Shown: positions 21,442 through 33,034, numbered from the stretch's first letter. The stretch is DNA of 64,000 bases from Euclidia mi (GCA_944739405.2 OX123186.2:40595551-40659550), one strand, 5' to 3'. Notes: a model not told the origin generated them from the sequence alone. Numbers and translations: made by a program.

Positions 21442-22326
21442 GCAACATTTAGACGTATTTATTACCAAAATGGAACCGGTGAGACGATTGCTAAGTCTAG
21501 AGATTTTTAATAAACCTTCTTAAATTTGTAAGTTGATTGGTTCTAATATTTTCTTAGCAACTAAGGCATTTGGTACGGATAATGACGGTAGTATTATTAC
21601 CTATATAATGTTTTGTTTTATATTTTAAACTGTTGAATAATCGCGAGGACCTGTTATTGGCTTACCGCTGTTTATTTGCTACTACTGTATAACGTATTTA
21701 CGTGCTGTTGGTCTTCCATGTAATAAATAATAAATAAATAAATTTAATATAGTTCATGAGAAAAGGCTTTACATTTTTTAAATTATCAAAAATATTTTTA
21801 TGTTATGAATGTTATGATGTAACTAAAAATGTTCGGTTTTCGCAACTTTTCCTTTATCTGTGCTATAAGAAATTGCTTTATACCAAATTTCAAGTTTCTG
21901 AGTTCACGGGAAGTGGAGGAATCAAAACCTACAGGGTGTAGGTTTTGATTCCCTTGCGAGTTTCGAAAATTTGCGGCAAATGCAGCATATACGGCTCATA
22001 TACGGCTGTATCTTTTGATTGCGTTGGCTTAGAAGTTTGATTTTTTCGCAGCTCTAGGGACAGCAGACTTCAGTATTAAATATAAAGTAAGTTAGATACC
22101 TCCACGCGTTCCTGAGAAAACGGGTCATGACAGACGGACGGACGGACAACAAAGTGATCCTATAAGGGTTCCGTTTTTTCTTTTCGAGGTATGGAACCCC
22201 AAAAACGGCGAATGCTCGTAGTTCTGTTACAAGTGAATGCTTAGGTGTATCAATTCCATTTGGTGAAACTTCAATTACTACAATAAAACATGCTTTTCTA
22301 TTTAATTGCGATGCAAAGATTATCCG

Positions 22327-22477
22327 CGCGCCTCTAGCGGCAAATTTGGAAGTTGTCCGGGTACGACACTTTTGACAGACTTCAATACAACTTTGCTTCG
22401 AGGTTATAGTGGTATTTGTATTAAAACTGTCAAAAGTGTCGTACCCGGACAACTTCCTAATTCGCCGCTAGAGTCGC
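22327..22477. mobile_element. MITE, 151 bp with ~55-bp TIRs
   Basis: The left arm ('ctctagcggcaaatttgg...gtacgacacttttgac') pairs with the right arm ending 'gccgctagagtcgc'. The inner 30 bp around GTTGTCCGGGTACGACAC match perfectly. The centre of about 40 bp is unpaired. Confidence 0.85.
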
Positions 22478-23563
22478 TAGTTAGAATCTTACCATCGCCA
22501 ATACTGATTGATATGTTCGTATCGAGAATTAGTCACGGGCTGAAACTGATACGGTAAAATTGTTCTTACGACATGCAGAAACATTATATATTTGCCTGCA
22601 CCGTCGTAGTGATCCAAATTACCTTTAGTTAGACTTGATAAAGTTACCCTCTGGGCGTTAATGCGTTTTCCAAGCAACAATTAAGTGTGGTGACTTCACC
22701 ATAAATACTCATCCTGCAACAATGCCTTCCTATTAGATAAGATCATCGAAGTAAAGATTATATATACCAAGGCAACATAATTCACCCGGAATGTGTCATT
22801 TCGTGGGCTTCACGGGTAGAACATAGTGTGTTTGTGGTATACGTAAAGTTGAACTCGTTGCTATGAATAAAGGACTAGTTCGAGAGAGACAGTTTATTTG
22901 CAACCGTTAAAATGGATAAATTAAGTATCAAGATCAAAGACTATAAAAGGGATATAAACACATCTTAGCTTCAATTTATCAAAGGATATCCTATTTAATA
23001 AAGAAACCTATTTTAGTTATAACTAGTTTATGTGATCGTCATAAACTCTTTTGATAATTTGCGTCTTTTTAATTTCTGCTCAGATTTGTTTTTATGGTAC
23101 ACAACGTCTTGTAGCAAACATAATGTTTCTTAGCATTACGGCAGGACTATAAGAGGCAGAAAAATAATAATTTAGGAAAACTTCGCACGCAGATACCTTA
23201 CGAGAAGAAGAAACTAGGAAAAGTCATAGTCATCACAGCTTAGGTCCTAGTAGCTTCAAAACCGGTTTGTCAATATTTTGTGCATATGTGCTCATTAAGA
23301 CCTGGAATGTATTCAAGCGGACGCATGCGTGACGCACAAAATTGAAAGTTCCCGTAGCAGTATGGCGAGCCTGGGGCGCAATAGTATATTGAGTTCTTCA
23401 TCAATACGACTGTAAATTTGAATTAGTGGCATTGCCTAAATCTTGTGGTAAATACGTGCATCGTGACTCGTGAGACAAGGCCATCGTGAGCAAGAAGTTA
23501 ACGCGGTTTCATACCTAAAGGTGTAGGCCTTAGCTAACCATAGACCCAAATATATCAAGATTA
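22478..23563. other. unrecognised non-coding stretch
   Basis: No coding signature. A TATA-like 'ctataaaagg' at about 22942 has no gene after it. A SINE-tail-like scrap ('gtagcagtatggcgagcctgg') lies near 23355. Confidence 0.35.
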
Positions 23564-23702
23564 TCGGCCTGTCCCAATATTTGATCTGTCCATGAATTTG
23601 AACACTAGTGATATATATTTGACATATTTCGTAAAGAGCTTATGTCAGATATGTGTCCCTAGTAAACAAATCGATGGATAGATCAAATATTGGGATCGGC
23701 CG
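23564..23702. mobile_element. MITE, ~139 bp
   Basis: Terminal inverted repeats of about 30 bp: 'cggcctgtcccaatatttga' at 23564 and the complement of 'cggccgatcccaatatttga' ending at 23702, continuing into tctgtccat/tctatccat. Confidence 0.8.
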
Positions 23703-23872
23703 TAAGACGCTTAGCTTTCACTCGTGGTTATGATTACCGAAACAGAAACATATTATAATCTAAAAACAGATAACACGCCACAAATATAAAAACCGGTCAA
23801 GTGCGAGTCGGACTCGCGCACCGAGGGTTCCGTACAAACCTGTAGGTATATAAGTAAAAGTTCACCAGTCAT

Positions 23873-24602
23873 TGTAACGTATGTCCGGTACTTACCGCGT
23901 TGCGTCACAGTACCGCCCATACGCTCGGCCAATCAGAGAAAGCCATCGTCCGCACTCGCAAAGCCTGACCAAATATGGTCATAAACGGACTCTCAGCCTG
24001 ATGGAGGGCCCGGTATATAAAGGGGCCGACAGAGAGGCCGGCACCGCTACTCTAACGTCGCTTCTACTATAACTAAGCGTACCTACTGACCCTACGTCGT
24101 ATTTACGTGTATCCTGCTCCCAGCTACGGGTAAGCACTACATTTACTGCGTTAGCGTACTGCCCATCTCTCTACCTGCTAGCTGAGGCCGGCTGACGCCG
24201 CCTGCCTGACTCTATTGGTTGTAGCTCTCCTAATGCTGCTTTCCTTCAGGTTCCAGGTTAACGTTAAGACTCCGGCTACGCTCGTAGACCGCTACACTTT
24301 CCTGCATCGCCTTCGGCTTCACCTCTGGCGAAGAGTCTGGCCTGCCCTGCTCATCGTACTCACACCGCCGGCGTCTGCCAGCTGAGCCAACGTCAGCGAG
24401 GGCCTGTACCGCTACGCACAGCCTTCGACCAGCCTGCCTACACACTACCGGAGGGAACAGCGTGGGAGACTACAGCCCTTAGTGTTCAGGCCAGTGTCGT
24501 GTTGTTGGTCGGTCATACTCGTGGCAAGGGAAGTGAGACGATACTCTGCAATAAACGCATCTAAAACCTCTACTGCGTTTCTATACTACAGAACCCGTTA
24601 CA
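23873..24602 (+). mobile_element. solo LTR of an LTR retrotransposon
   Basis: A 730-bp block starts TGTAACGTATG and ends CCCGTTACA, with a 4-bp duplication TCAT at 23869-23872 and 24603-24606. The empty site 'accagtcatacatag' is preserved in the inverted X copy near 39930. It has a TATA box, TATATAAA, at 24014 and an AATAAA at 24550, giving a plausible U3-R-U5 order on the plus strand. No internal retrotransposon sequence is left. Confidence 0.85.
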
Positions 24603-25254
24603 TCATACATAGTTATGTTATTTTTATTGCAAAATAAAATACATAATATTACAGTATGGAAAGCCGAAGGAGCATAAATTAAAGAAAAAGTGTCTTTGTC
24701 GTTTGTAATCAGTCATCCTTTATTTTATATTAACATATATCGCTTATTTAATATAACTTAAATACCTATACCAGCCTTGCAGCAGCCTTGCAAAAGTAAG
24801 CTGATGAATGATGGTAAGATTTTTTATCAAAGTTATTGATTTACAAAGTTTTAGTGACTATTAGAAATCTGCACTGTTACAAAAATACTTAATAAATAAG
24901 TATTTTTAATAATTATAGTATTTATTTGCCATGAAAATAAAACTATTACTAGGTGACTATTTGCACTATATAAAAAAACCACCTTCCATCGGGAGGCATA
25001 GGTATTATACTATGTAATATAGTATTTTCGTTGACAATTAAAGCAACTATAGCCATAATTATATTGTGATAGTACGTCAAACTGTCCACAGCATGTCCAC
25101 ATGTCCACACTCAATCTACTGCTCCCTGTCCACACTACGGTTATGAAAGAGCGCGTATGTCATAGTAACGTCTACATAACAAGCTGGCTGGTCGTTAACC
25201 AGAATAATTAGCAAAAAGGTTTGAAGACCGTGTTATTATTTGAAATCTCAATCA

Positions 25255-25325
25255 GCCTATCGCAGTCCACTGCTGGACATAGGCCTCCCAACACGCACCA
25301 CAGTACACGGTCCTCAGCCTTCCGC
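25255..25325 (-). mobile_element. RTE tail fragment inside X copy 2
   Basis: The minus strand reads 'ggcctatgtccagcagtggactgcgataggctgattgag' (shown in parts), the RTE 3' end. The same insert occurs at 39262-39345 in the inverted copy, so it predates the duplication. Confidence 0.7.
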
Positions 25326-25972
25326 ATCCTTTATCTGGGCTATAAGACGTTGTTTCGTACCAAATTTCAAGATTTTGAGTTCACGGGAAGTACCCTGTAG
25401 GTTTTGATTCCCTTGCGAGTAGTCGTGAGTTTGAAAATATGCTTATATTGCTCTTTTTTTTATTGCGTTAACATAGAAGTTTGATTTTGTTACAGCCTAA
25501 CGGTGTTATGTACCTGAGTATTTGATATGAATTTCAATTTAATACCTCCACACGTTCAAGAGAAAGGGGTAGTAACTTTAAATTTATTAAAAAAAAAAAA
25601 ATTAATGCTGTAACTGAAAAAATACGGTTTTCGCAATTTTTCCTTTATATGTGATATAAGACGTTGCTTCATACCAAATTTCAAGATTCTGAGTTCACGG
25701 GCAGTACCCTGTAGGTTTTGATTCCAATGCGAGTTTGAAAATATGCCGCAAATTGCAGCATAAACGGCTGTATCTTTTGATTTCGTTGGATTAGAAGTTT
25801 GATTTTTTTACAGCTCCATGGAACCGTGGATTCGAGTATTTAGTATAAATTTCAGTTTCATATCTCCACGCATTCCTGAGAAAAAGGGTCTTGACAGACG
25901 GACGGACAACAAAGTGATCCTATAAGGGTTCCGTTTTTTTCCTTTTGAGGTACGGAACCCTAAAAATAAACA

Positions 25973-26536
25973 TATTTAACGACCGCGTTAAAGTTTATGG
26001 AAAGTATTAAATTATAGCAAAAGCAAGGAATAATCACTACACAGTATAAAACGAAGTCAGTCTTCTGTCTAACAGTCCTTATGTATGCTTAAATCTTAAA
26101 AACTACGCAACGGATTTTAATGCGGTTTTTTTAATAGATAGAGTGATACAAGAGGAACGGACGTCTTAAAAATAAAAGATGTACAGTTTTCTGCCAAAGC
26201 TTCACAGTAAAAATGAAAGAACAAAAAAAATGCAATATCATAATGATGCGACAATCCGCTGTCAATTCTAAGTTGAGATCGTTAAGCCAATAACTGTACA
26301 GGGAGTCTTAGCGGAGAGTCGATTTCCTGAAGGCTCTCAGCACTAAGTTGTACGCTAATAAGACTGTGAATGACATTCAAATTTCAAGTGTTTTAAGTTC
26401 TAAGTGCCTCGTTTCACGAGACTTTTGCATAAAGAATAATCAGTTTGCTGTTTGCTTGTTTACTTAGTTTATGTTAGGTTATTTTAATGGATGAGTAAGT
26501 AAATCCTACGTTATGTACCTGAATGATATTTAGGAT
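25973..26536. other. non-coding, one interspersed-repeat scrap
   Basis: Near 26085-26170 the phrase 'actacgcaacggattttaat' with 'gcggtttttttaatagatag' matches, from memory, a common lepidopteran Helitron-like repeat. The rest is unrecognised. Confidence 0.4.
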
Positions 26537-26776
26537 CATCATCATCATCATCAGCCTTTAACAGTACACTGCTGGACTAGGCGTCTCCTTGGAAAGGAGG
26601 AATTGGCCTACTATACCACGCTGGCCAAACGGGTTGGTATAGGGTTTGTATCAAGTTTTCCTTCTCTTACAGTGCTGTTCTCTGCATAATATGCTCCCTC
26701 TGTCGGCTCTTACGACACCCATGGGACAACATGGGGTGGTGACAATCCTTATTCTTAATCCGTCACCACACGGATT
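26537..26776 (-). mobile_element. SINE with RTE-like tail, copy 2
   Basis: 240 bp with (CAT)n at its low end (the GAT tail of the minus strand), flanked by a 9-bp duplication ATTTAGGAT at 26528-26536 and 26777-26785. About 90% similar by eye to 20617-20850. Confidence 0.85.
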
Positions 26777-26785
26777 ATTTAGGAT

Positions 26786-27374
26786 ACTGGCCACATAATA
26801 CTTTGACTGGATCATAGTATATTAGTAAAAGTGTGCGAGATGTGGCTTTATACTACGCCCAATGTTGTCAGTTTGACCGTCTCACGGAACACTTTGTGTG
26901 ATCTACAAAATATTATTCCGAGTCTGGGAGTTTCACTCCGTTGATTGCATTTGTGTTCAGTCTCCACGATAAAAGAATGTATACCTAAAACCACACACAA
27001 TCTTTTAAAACTGTATCTTTTCAAGTAACAATTAAACAAAAGTTATTATAATATTACTTATGACCTCATATGACATGGCATCAATAATTTAATTTTATCA
27101 CTGAGACGCATGCAGCCCCATTCTATTGGTATTTGCATGACTTCATAAACTCATTGCTTGTAAAAGTTTCATTGTGCAACATACTTTAGATTCGCCGTCA
27201 ATATACGGATTCAATATTGCTATAAAATTACATAAAATTGTTGTATAAGGAAATTTAAAAAGCCATTTGATCATACATTTGAATGAACGACAATTGGCTA
27301 GTATGATATGCATATGATGCAAAATCAGATGATAGTATACTCTATAAGTCCATATAATATCCATAATATCCATA
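26786..27374. other. unrecognised AT-rich stretch
   Basis: No coding or repeat signature seen; it ends where LINE similarity begins. Confidence 0.35.
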
Positions 27375-28797
27375 TTTTCGAGTTTATATTAAAAAGTCAG
27401 ATAACTAAACAGATTAAACAACAACTTAGTGAGTGTCAGTATGGGTTCAGAGCTGGTAAATTGTATTGTACTACTCAAATGGACTATTGTAGACAAGTCG
27501 ACGCTGCTTATTTTGATTTCAAAAAAGCATTTGACCGTGTCCATACTGACGTACTTTTGCAGAAATTTGGCAGCCATGGGATTTACCCCAAATTTGCAAA
27601 ATTTATTTTGTTGTTATTGTAAGCACCGTACACAATATGTTCAGCTAGGTCACTACCAGTCTAGCTCCTATGACACTCGCTCTGGTGTTAGCCAAGGCAG
27701 TGTTTTGGGCCCGACTTTCTTTCTGATTATGATTAACGACTTGCCAAATGTTGTTAGCGCAGCACAGTGTCTCTTGTTTGCTGATGATTTGAAGTTATTC
27801 TTGGGTATAGACTCGCAAAGAGACTGTGACGCCCTGCAGCGGGACATCAAAGTGTAGTAGCCTGGGGGGCCTGCAACCACTTAGAGTTCAATGCATCTAA
27901 ATGCAAAACAATAACTTTTACTCGTTCGCTCTGTGCTTACCGTCACAACTACAATATATCTGGTGTCCCGCTGGAACGAGTCACACAGATACGTGATCTA
28001 GGCTTGATTTTAGACACTAGTCTTACTATTAATATACATATCGCAGCACTGTGTAGTAAAAGTTTCAAATCACTAGGTTTTGTGATGAGACAAGCGACTC
28101 CGTTTCAAAGCAGAGGAACTGTAGTTCTATTGTACAATTCTTTTGTTCGGAGTATTTTGGAATTCCACTCCATAATCTGGGATTCACACGAGTACAAGTA
28201 TAGTACGATGATAGAGCGCGTTCAGCGAAAATTCTGCCGATATCTTTATCAAAAGCTTTACGTATACTATCCTTACTTATATCCATCACTTTATGTGTCT
28301 GGCATGGTGGGACTTAACACGCTTGCATTAAGACGTAAGTGTGCGCTTATTTTCCTCTATTATTGTTTACTTAATAATAAAGTCGACGATGCGGCCACGC
28401 TGTCGCGTTGTTCTTTATCGGTGCCGGACCAGTATACGAGACTGCGCTCCCGCCGTCTATTTGCTACACTTCAAGTACGGAGATATACAGCGCAATATGC
28501 ACCCACATGCACTCACACTGCTTAACACTCTGGTTGCTCAATACCCAAACATTGACATATTCTGTTCACAGTTTGCATTCATTTCGAATGCCGTTATAAA
28601 TTTGCTGTCACACAATGACACTGAGATGAAACGTGGGTACTATCACCTGTTTCTACTTTTTGTTTTTGTATTGCTTTTTTTTGTGAACTTTTTTTTTTGT
28701 CTTTTAATTTTTTTAATGGCTTAGTACACGCATTGGGTGACTGTAAGTGTTCTGAGCAGTTGTAACTAATAAATAAATAAAATAAAATAAAATAAAA
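27375..28797 (+). pseudogene. CR1/Jockey-type LINE, RT to 3' end
   Basis: Starts inside the RT (LSECQYGFRAG, then AAYFDFKKAFDRV with the first catalytic Asp). A frameshift near 27580 leads to GVSQGSVLGPTFFLIMINDL and FADDLKLFLG. A stop and shift at 27857 lead to EFNASKCKTITFTRS, then 28004-28525: LGLILDTSLTINIHIAAL, SIIWDSHEYKYSTMIERVQR and SGMVGLNTLALRRKCALIFL. The tail is AATAAATAAA followed by (AAATA)n to 28797. 5'-truncated and dead. Confidence 0.83.
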
Positions 28798-29164
28798 CTT
28801 CACTATGTTTTATTTATACTGATAGTAAGTTACTTGCTTCAATAGTCTACCCTGAGCCAAAATCCATTGACAAGAAAAAATAAATGTCCATCTATCTGAG
28901 CTTAACGACTACTGCAGCATTTACTTCTATTCAAACAACGTGAAAACAAGTGGGCAAGGCGAGGATAACAAATTACTACGTTTGTGCTCGAGTCATAAGA
29001 GTTAAATAACGGAAACAGTTATAGCGTCGGTATTCTGACTAAACGACGATAAGTATTTTCTTTGCTTTCTATAGGCACTGGCATTCAATGAGGCTTGTAC
29101 TGTATAACGTTTAGCACCTCGTTTTTATAAAATGGAAATAAAGAATGGCTTGACTTACTTCACT
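28798..29164. other. unrecognised stretch
   Basis: I see nothing here with coding or repeat character. Confidence 0.35.
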
Positions 29165-29720
29165 TAAGGTCCTTTGTCCCCTAGATGGGGCAGAGGTCAT
29201 CCACAGTGCTCCGCCTCCGCCTCCGCCTTCTCGCTTTATTTCGCTCCAGGTCTTGCCTATGTTTTGCGCCTTTGCGATGATGGAACGCCGCCAGGTCTGT
29301 TTTGGGCGGCCACGCTTTTGCTTTCCTTGGGGATTCCAGTCTTAGGCTTGTCTTGGTATATGTTCAGGATCCCTTCGGAGCTTGTGGCCGATTCACTTCA
29401 ACTTGCGGCGTTTTATCTGATGGTCGATCGGAGTCTCTAGACGGCGTTCCCACAGATTTACGTTAGACATTGTCTCGGGCAGGTAAACACCGAGAATACG
29501 GCGAAGGCAGCGGTTGACGACGACCTGAAGACGACGCGAGATGTCTTTTGTGTCCTTCCACGTCTCGCATCCGTACAGCAACACGGTTTTAACGTTGGAC
29601 CGGAATATCTTGAGCTTAACTCTCCTAGTCAATTTCCGTGATTGCCATACAGGACGGAGCCGTGCGAAGGTTGCTCTTGCATTGGCGATTCTAGAGGTGA
29701 TGTCCTCCTCGGTCCCTGCA
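29165..29720 (-). pseudogene. LINE RT C-terminal domain (RTE-like)
   Basis: The minus strand frame 29393-29632 reads TRRVKLKIFRSNVKTVLLYG, CETWKDTKDISRRLQVVVNR and CLRRILGVYLPETMSNVNLW. Degraded continuation downstream gives DWNPQGKQKRGRPKQTWRRS and IGKTWSEIKRE. This is the typical end of an endonuclease-RT polyprotein of RTE-like LINEs. Its end near 29180 has the (CCGCCT)n stretch seen at 29210-29228. Confidence 0.75.
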
Positions 29721-30527
29721 GTTCATTCGGAAATAAGGAATGGCAATTAATTTAATAGATTTTGTTCATTGTCATCAAAATTGAAGTACCTGATATTGGA
29801 CATCGTGAATATAAATTTTTAATAGAACCACGCTTAGTTTGGACTTTAAAGTTCTTGAAATGTTGGTATTTCTTCACTCTCAGCCACTGCTGCGAAACAT
29901 CTGAAACAAATAAAATTTAATAGACATGGTAATGAAGCTGTTTCCCAAAAATCTGGAGCAGACATCTGGCGACATATTGAAAAATGTTACCTAACCAAAT
30001 AAGAATAGTACATAGAAATTCTCAGAGGTTTCTGAGAAAGTTTGAAATTTTACTAGTCTACTTGCTTTTCCCAAGAAATTATACATAATAAATTCTATCA
30101 AATAAAAGGTACTCCTGGTTAGTGAACAGTAAAATGTTCTTTTAAATAGACTATTCCAGTTTTTATGTCTCTACGTAGTCTACATAGTGAGAGAAGCGGT
30201 GAGACCCCGGAGGATTTTCACCTAATGCAGCCGATTGCTACTGGGATAGCTGTAACACGACAAAATCACCCGCTTCCAGGCCAAGTGGGGATCGACTCAG
30301 AGCTCTAAGAGAGCATTTGATGGATTTGCAGGATACTAGAGCAATGACGGATCTTCGATAAAAACTAATTTTTAAGGTGTTATAATATGCTAATACTACG
30401 CAATACTCATTTACAATTTTCACTTACAGTATTATTCTCATGGTTTATTTGAAAAGTGTTAAACATCTTAGATTTCTGTGAACACGAAGTTCCGTGCATA
30501 AGACATTTGGTAATTAATAATAATCTT
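29721..30527. other. unrecognised stretch
   Basis: No gene or repeat recognised between the LINE end and the presumed gypsy LTR. Confidence 0.35.
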
Positions 30528-30824
30528 TGATAGGTAACGTACGTTTTCATTTCTGTGTTAAGTTTGTTTTACTTTGCGAGGAGATTTTTCATGAGTTTGT
30601 AGCCACGCAACCGAAAAGAATCTCCCTTTTTCAAGTTGTGGGATTTTGTGTCCTTGTAGGAGTCTGTATGTGTGTGAGACTATTAATTTTGTGTTCGGAG
30701 ATATTTTGGGGAAATTGAATAGAAACGACTAATTAGCGTTGTGGTTTATTTGCGACTAAATGCATGGCGGGCGCATAGTGAATAATGCCAGTCATGCATA
30801 AAATAAACAATGTGTCCCTACACA
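30528..30824 (-). repeat. putative 3' LTR of the gypsy element
   Basis: On the minus strand a polypurine tract (AAAGGGGGGG, 30827-30836) is followed by TGTGTAGGGACACA at 30824, the expected LTR start. AATAAA-type signals follow at about 30745 and 30800. The far end at 30528 (TG on the plus strand) is a guess, since no second LTR is available to compare. Confidence 0.45.
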
Positions 30825-31076
30825 GGCCCCCCCTTTACAAAAGAAAATTTATTATACAACACAAACACCCTACTGAATATAATAAATTTTATTGTAAATA
30901 CATTTCGTTTTATTTTATTTTAACTAATAGTTTTTAAAATTAACTCTTGAGTTTATACAATCCAATAATACATTTCGAAGTGAACCAAACCAAACTCAAT
31001 ACAATACAAGTTACTCAGTTATTATGCAACTGGGCCATTTTACAATTCTAACTAGGATACACAAAACACCTTAACA

Positions 31077-31373
31077 CTAATATCCATCCGTATTACGCGG
31101 TACACTTTGCGATTGCGCAGTTGATGTTTGTTCGGTGTGAACTTTGACCACAGGTGGGATCCACCCAGCCACGACTGCTTCCATTTGAAACCAGTCACGT
31201 ACGCGTTTCTTACACTGATTTCTCATCATATACAGTATCAAAATGCCCATGGCAACAGCGCACACAATCACCACTATTTCGAGACAACTAACTCTTTGTC
31301 CAATTACGTCGTTCGTAACTGTCTGGGCAACATCTATATTACTTTGCTGTGGTTTAATTGGACTATAGCCCAT
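31077..31373 (-). CDS. small one-pass membrane protein ORF in env position
   Basis: An intact 98-residue frame between integrase and polypurine tract. Residues 1-30 are polar (MGYSPIKPQQ...). Residues about 31-50 form one hydrophobic segment (LEIVVIVCAVAMGILILYMM). A basic juxtamembrane stretch, CKKRVRDWF, follows, then a polar tail with PPVVKVHTEQ. There is no signal peptide, no cysteine-rich ectodomain and no fusion-peptide pattern, so it is not a normal envelope protein. I do not recognise the family. Staying open while the neighbouring pol frames are broken argues weakly that it matters, but 98 codons could stay open by chance. Confidence 0.5.
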   Translation of the reverse strand: MGYSPIKPQQSNIDVAQTVTNDVIGQRVSCLEIVVIVCAVAMGILILYMMRNQCKKRVRDWFQMEAVVAGWIPPVVKVHTEQTSTAQSQSVPRNTDGY

Positions 31374-31959
31374 CTTTACAAAATTACTTGATAATCATTA
31401 CAGTAAGAATGATATTCACAGAATGAACATATAAGTTATATTTATTAAATTTATATACTGTCGACGAAATTTATAGATAACTACGCAAATTACAATATAT
31501 AATTTTATTCTGTAACAAAATGCATGCTATGAATCGACCTAAAAAGCATTAGATATCTCATTACAACACTGTTTATAAGTTTAATTTAATTTCCATTGAA
31601 ATTGCAACCATGCAAAATAATCATATGACTAACGTTACCTACGTACATGTTTATAACAATATCAAATCAAATAATATCAATTTATTAAACTTATCAAAAA
31701 TTCATATTAACAAATATCTAAGTGCTGCTAGCCCTACGGTATAGACCTTGGGATCGGATCATTAATGCTTTTGACAGTAAATGATCCACTATAAGCCTTA
31801 CTAAAAATACCAATAGGTACTTATATACCATATCTCTTAACAAAATAAAACAAATCGTTAAATTGACACAAAATAAAAACATACAAAATACACAATATTT
31901 TTTATCACACGGAATCGAACCTGTGACATTTCAAGTATCGTTATGTCTAGCGCACTGCA

Positions 31960-32232
31960 CTATAAATCATAACAACTTACTTGTGTTACAAATCTTATCA
32001 GTCGCTTGACCGACCTACCAGAGCGTGTGGTGAAAGTAACAGGCTTATCGCTATCGTTAGTCGCACTTTTCGTAATATTATTACTAGGTACGTTATTCGT
32101 AGATACATTTTCTTGTTGTTTTTGTGGAAAGGTGCCGTCATCAACCATGTATGCCGGTTTTAACCTGTCAATGGAAATTCTTACACGTTTATCTGCCATT
32201 TGTAACAGAAAAGACTTATCCGACCTCTCCAA
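31960..32232 (-). pseudogene. gypsy integrase C-terminus
   Basis: Reads DKSFLLQMADKRVRISIDRL, KPAYMVDDGTF and FTTRSGRSVKRLIRFV, then a stop. This is the common end of gypsy pol proteins (SIDRLKPA followed by TRSGR). Frame breaks separate it from the catalytic part upstream. The plus strand at 31907-31970 also holds an inverted tRNA-like B box (GGAATCGAACC), possibly a SINE scrap. Confidence 0.7.
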
Positions 32233-32473
32233 GACCTGATATGGACCTTAGTAAGGAGCCTGTAACGACTTCCTCAGTATATCAACTCTCACAAAAACAT
32301 GTGAACAAGTGCCTAAATCTGAATGTACAAAAATAGTTCGTCAATCTCTCTGTATTGTTGGCCTAGGTTTGAGACCTTCAATAAACTCTCAAATTTTTCT
32401 CACGCACTTATTAGAATCGCTAACTCTTATGCTTTGATTACAGTAAAAATCGCCGGGTAACCTAAGTGTTTTA

Positions 32474-33034
32474 TCAAAATGCTAACTCCGCGGTACTTAC
32501 AACTGTATCGCTACGTGGTGTAGCTCGTAAGCCAAATAGTACTGTCGGCAACTCTTCCACCCAGGTACCGCTGTCCCTTCTAGCCATAAGAGATGTCATT
32601 AAAACTCGATTGAACCTTTCTACTGTGCCATTTGCTTGTGGGTAATATGCTGTAGTTCTTACTCTATGTATTCTTAAACATTTCAATAACTCATTAAATA
32701 AGCTACTTTCAAATTGTCGGCCTTGGTCTGTCGTGATCCTAACTGGGCAACCGTACCTCGAAAACCAAACCTCGTACAACGTCTTGGTTACTGTACTGGC
32801 AAGGATATCTTTAATTGCGAAAGCCTTCGGCCAGCCTGTTGACCTGTCTATTGCTGTGAGACAATATCTATAACCATCTGGAGATATAGGTAATGGACCT
32901 ACTAAATCAACGTGTAAATGTTCGAACCGACCACTACTTTCGTACCTACCTAATCCTGTCACTGTATGACGAATAACTTTACACTTTTGACAATGAATAC
33001 AGACCTTAGACCATTGTCCTATATCCGCGTTCAT
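32474..33034 (-). pseudogene. gypsy integrase, zinc finger end and catalytic core
   Basis: 187 codons open. CIHCQKCKVIRHT gives the CC pair of the HHCC zinc finger. FEHLHVDLVGPLP supplies the first Asp, ITTDQGRQFES the second and GTVERFNRVL the Glu, so the DDE triad is complete. Retroviral-type integrase inserts the cDNA. A frame break at 33035-33084 separates it from the upstream linker, so the polyprotein cannot be made. Confidence 0.87.

Larger units (their letters stand above)
15303..21735 (+). mobile_element. LINE with two ORFs, multiply interrupted
   Basis: A near full-length non-LTR element with ORF1 15384-16295, then a spacer of about 450 bp. ORF2 follows with an AP-like endonuclease (from 16743) and reverse transcriptase (19200-21441). 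The 3' end at about 21735 is (AATAA)n. It sits inside repeat X, whose sequence stops near 15302 and resumes near 21736. Its ORF2 is interrupted by an R1-type LINE (17125-17901), a mixed insertion (18163 to about 19200) and a SINE (20617-20850). A small extra segment sits near 20965-21085. Confidence 0.82.
11300..22195 (+). mobile_element. repeat X copy 1, in four pieces
   Basis: The repeat called X starts near 11300 ('accggtcatgtacgag...gcgcaccgagggttccgtac'). It ends near 22195 with 'cctataagggttccgttttt...ggtatggaaccc', a hairpin-like terminus. Its body is tandem monomers of roughly 300 bp, each reading 'cgcaatttttcctttatctgtgctataagacgttgc', 'caccaaatttcaagattctgag' and 'gttttgattcccttgcgag' in slightly diverged form. 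Surviving pieces are about 11300-11664, 12929-13356, 14655-15302 and 21736-22195; the gaps are later insertions. I cannot assign its class, and it has no convincing coding sequence. Confidence 0.65.
23793..25972 (+). mobile_element. repeat X copy 2, with solo LTR
   Basis: From 'accggtcaagtgcgagtcgg' at about 23795 to 'gaggtacggaaccct' at 25970. Unlike copy 1 it has a ~700-bp extra block after the first 75 bp, including a stretch on 'tgtccacactcaatctactg' and an RTE tail at 25255. The copy at 37706-40018 shares this block in inverse orientation. Two monomers of the tandem body follow. A solo LTR interrupts it at 23873. Confidence 0.75.

Noticed and set aside
22942..22951. TATA-like box 'ctataaaagg'
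   Set aside because: No open frame, LTR or gene follows within a plausible distance.
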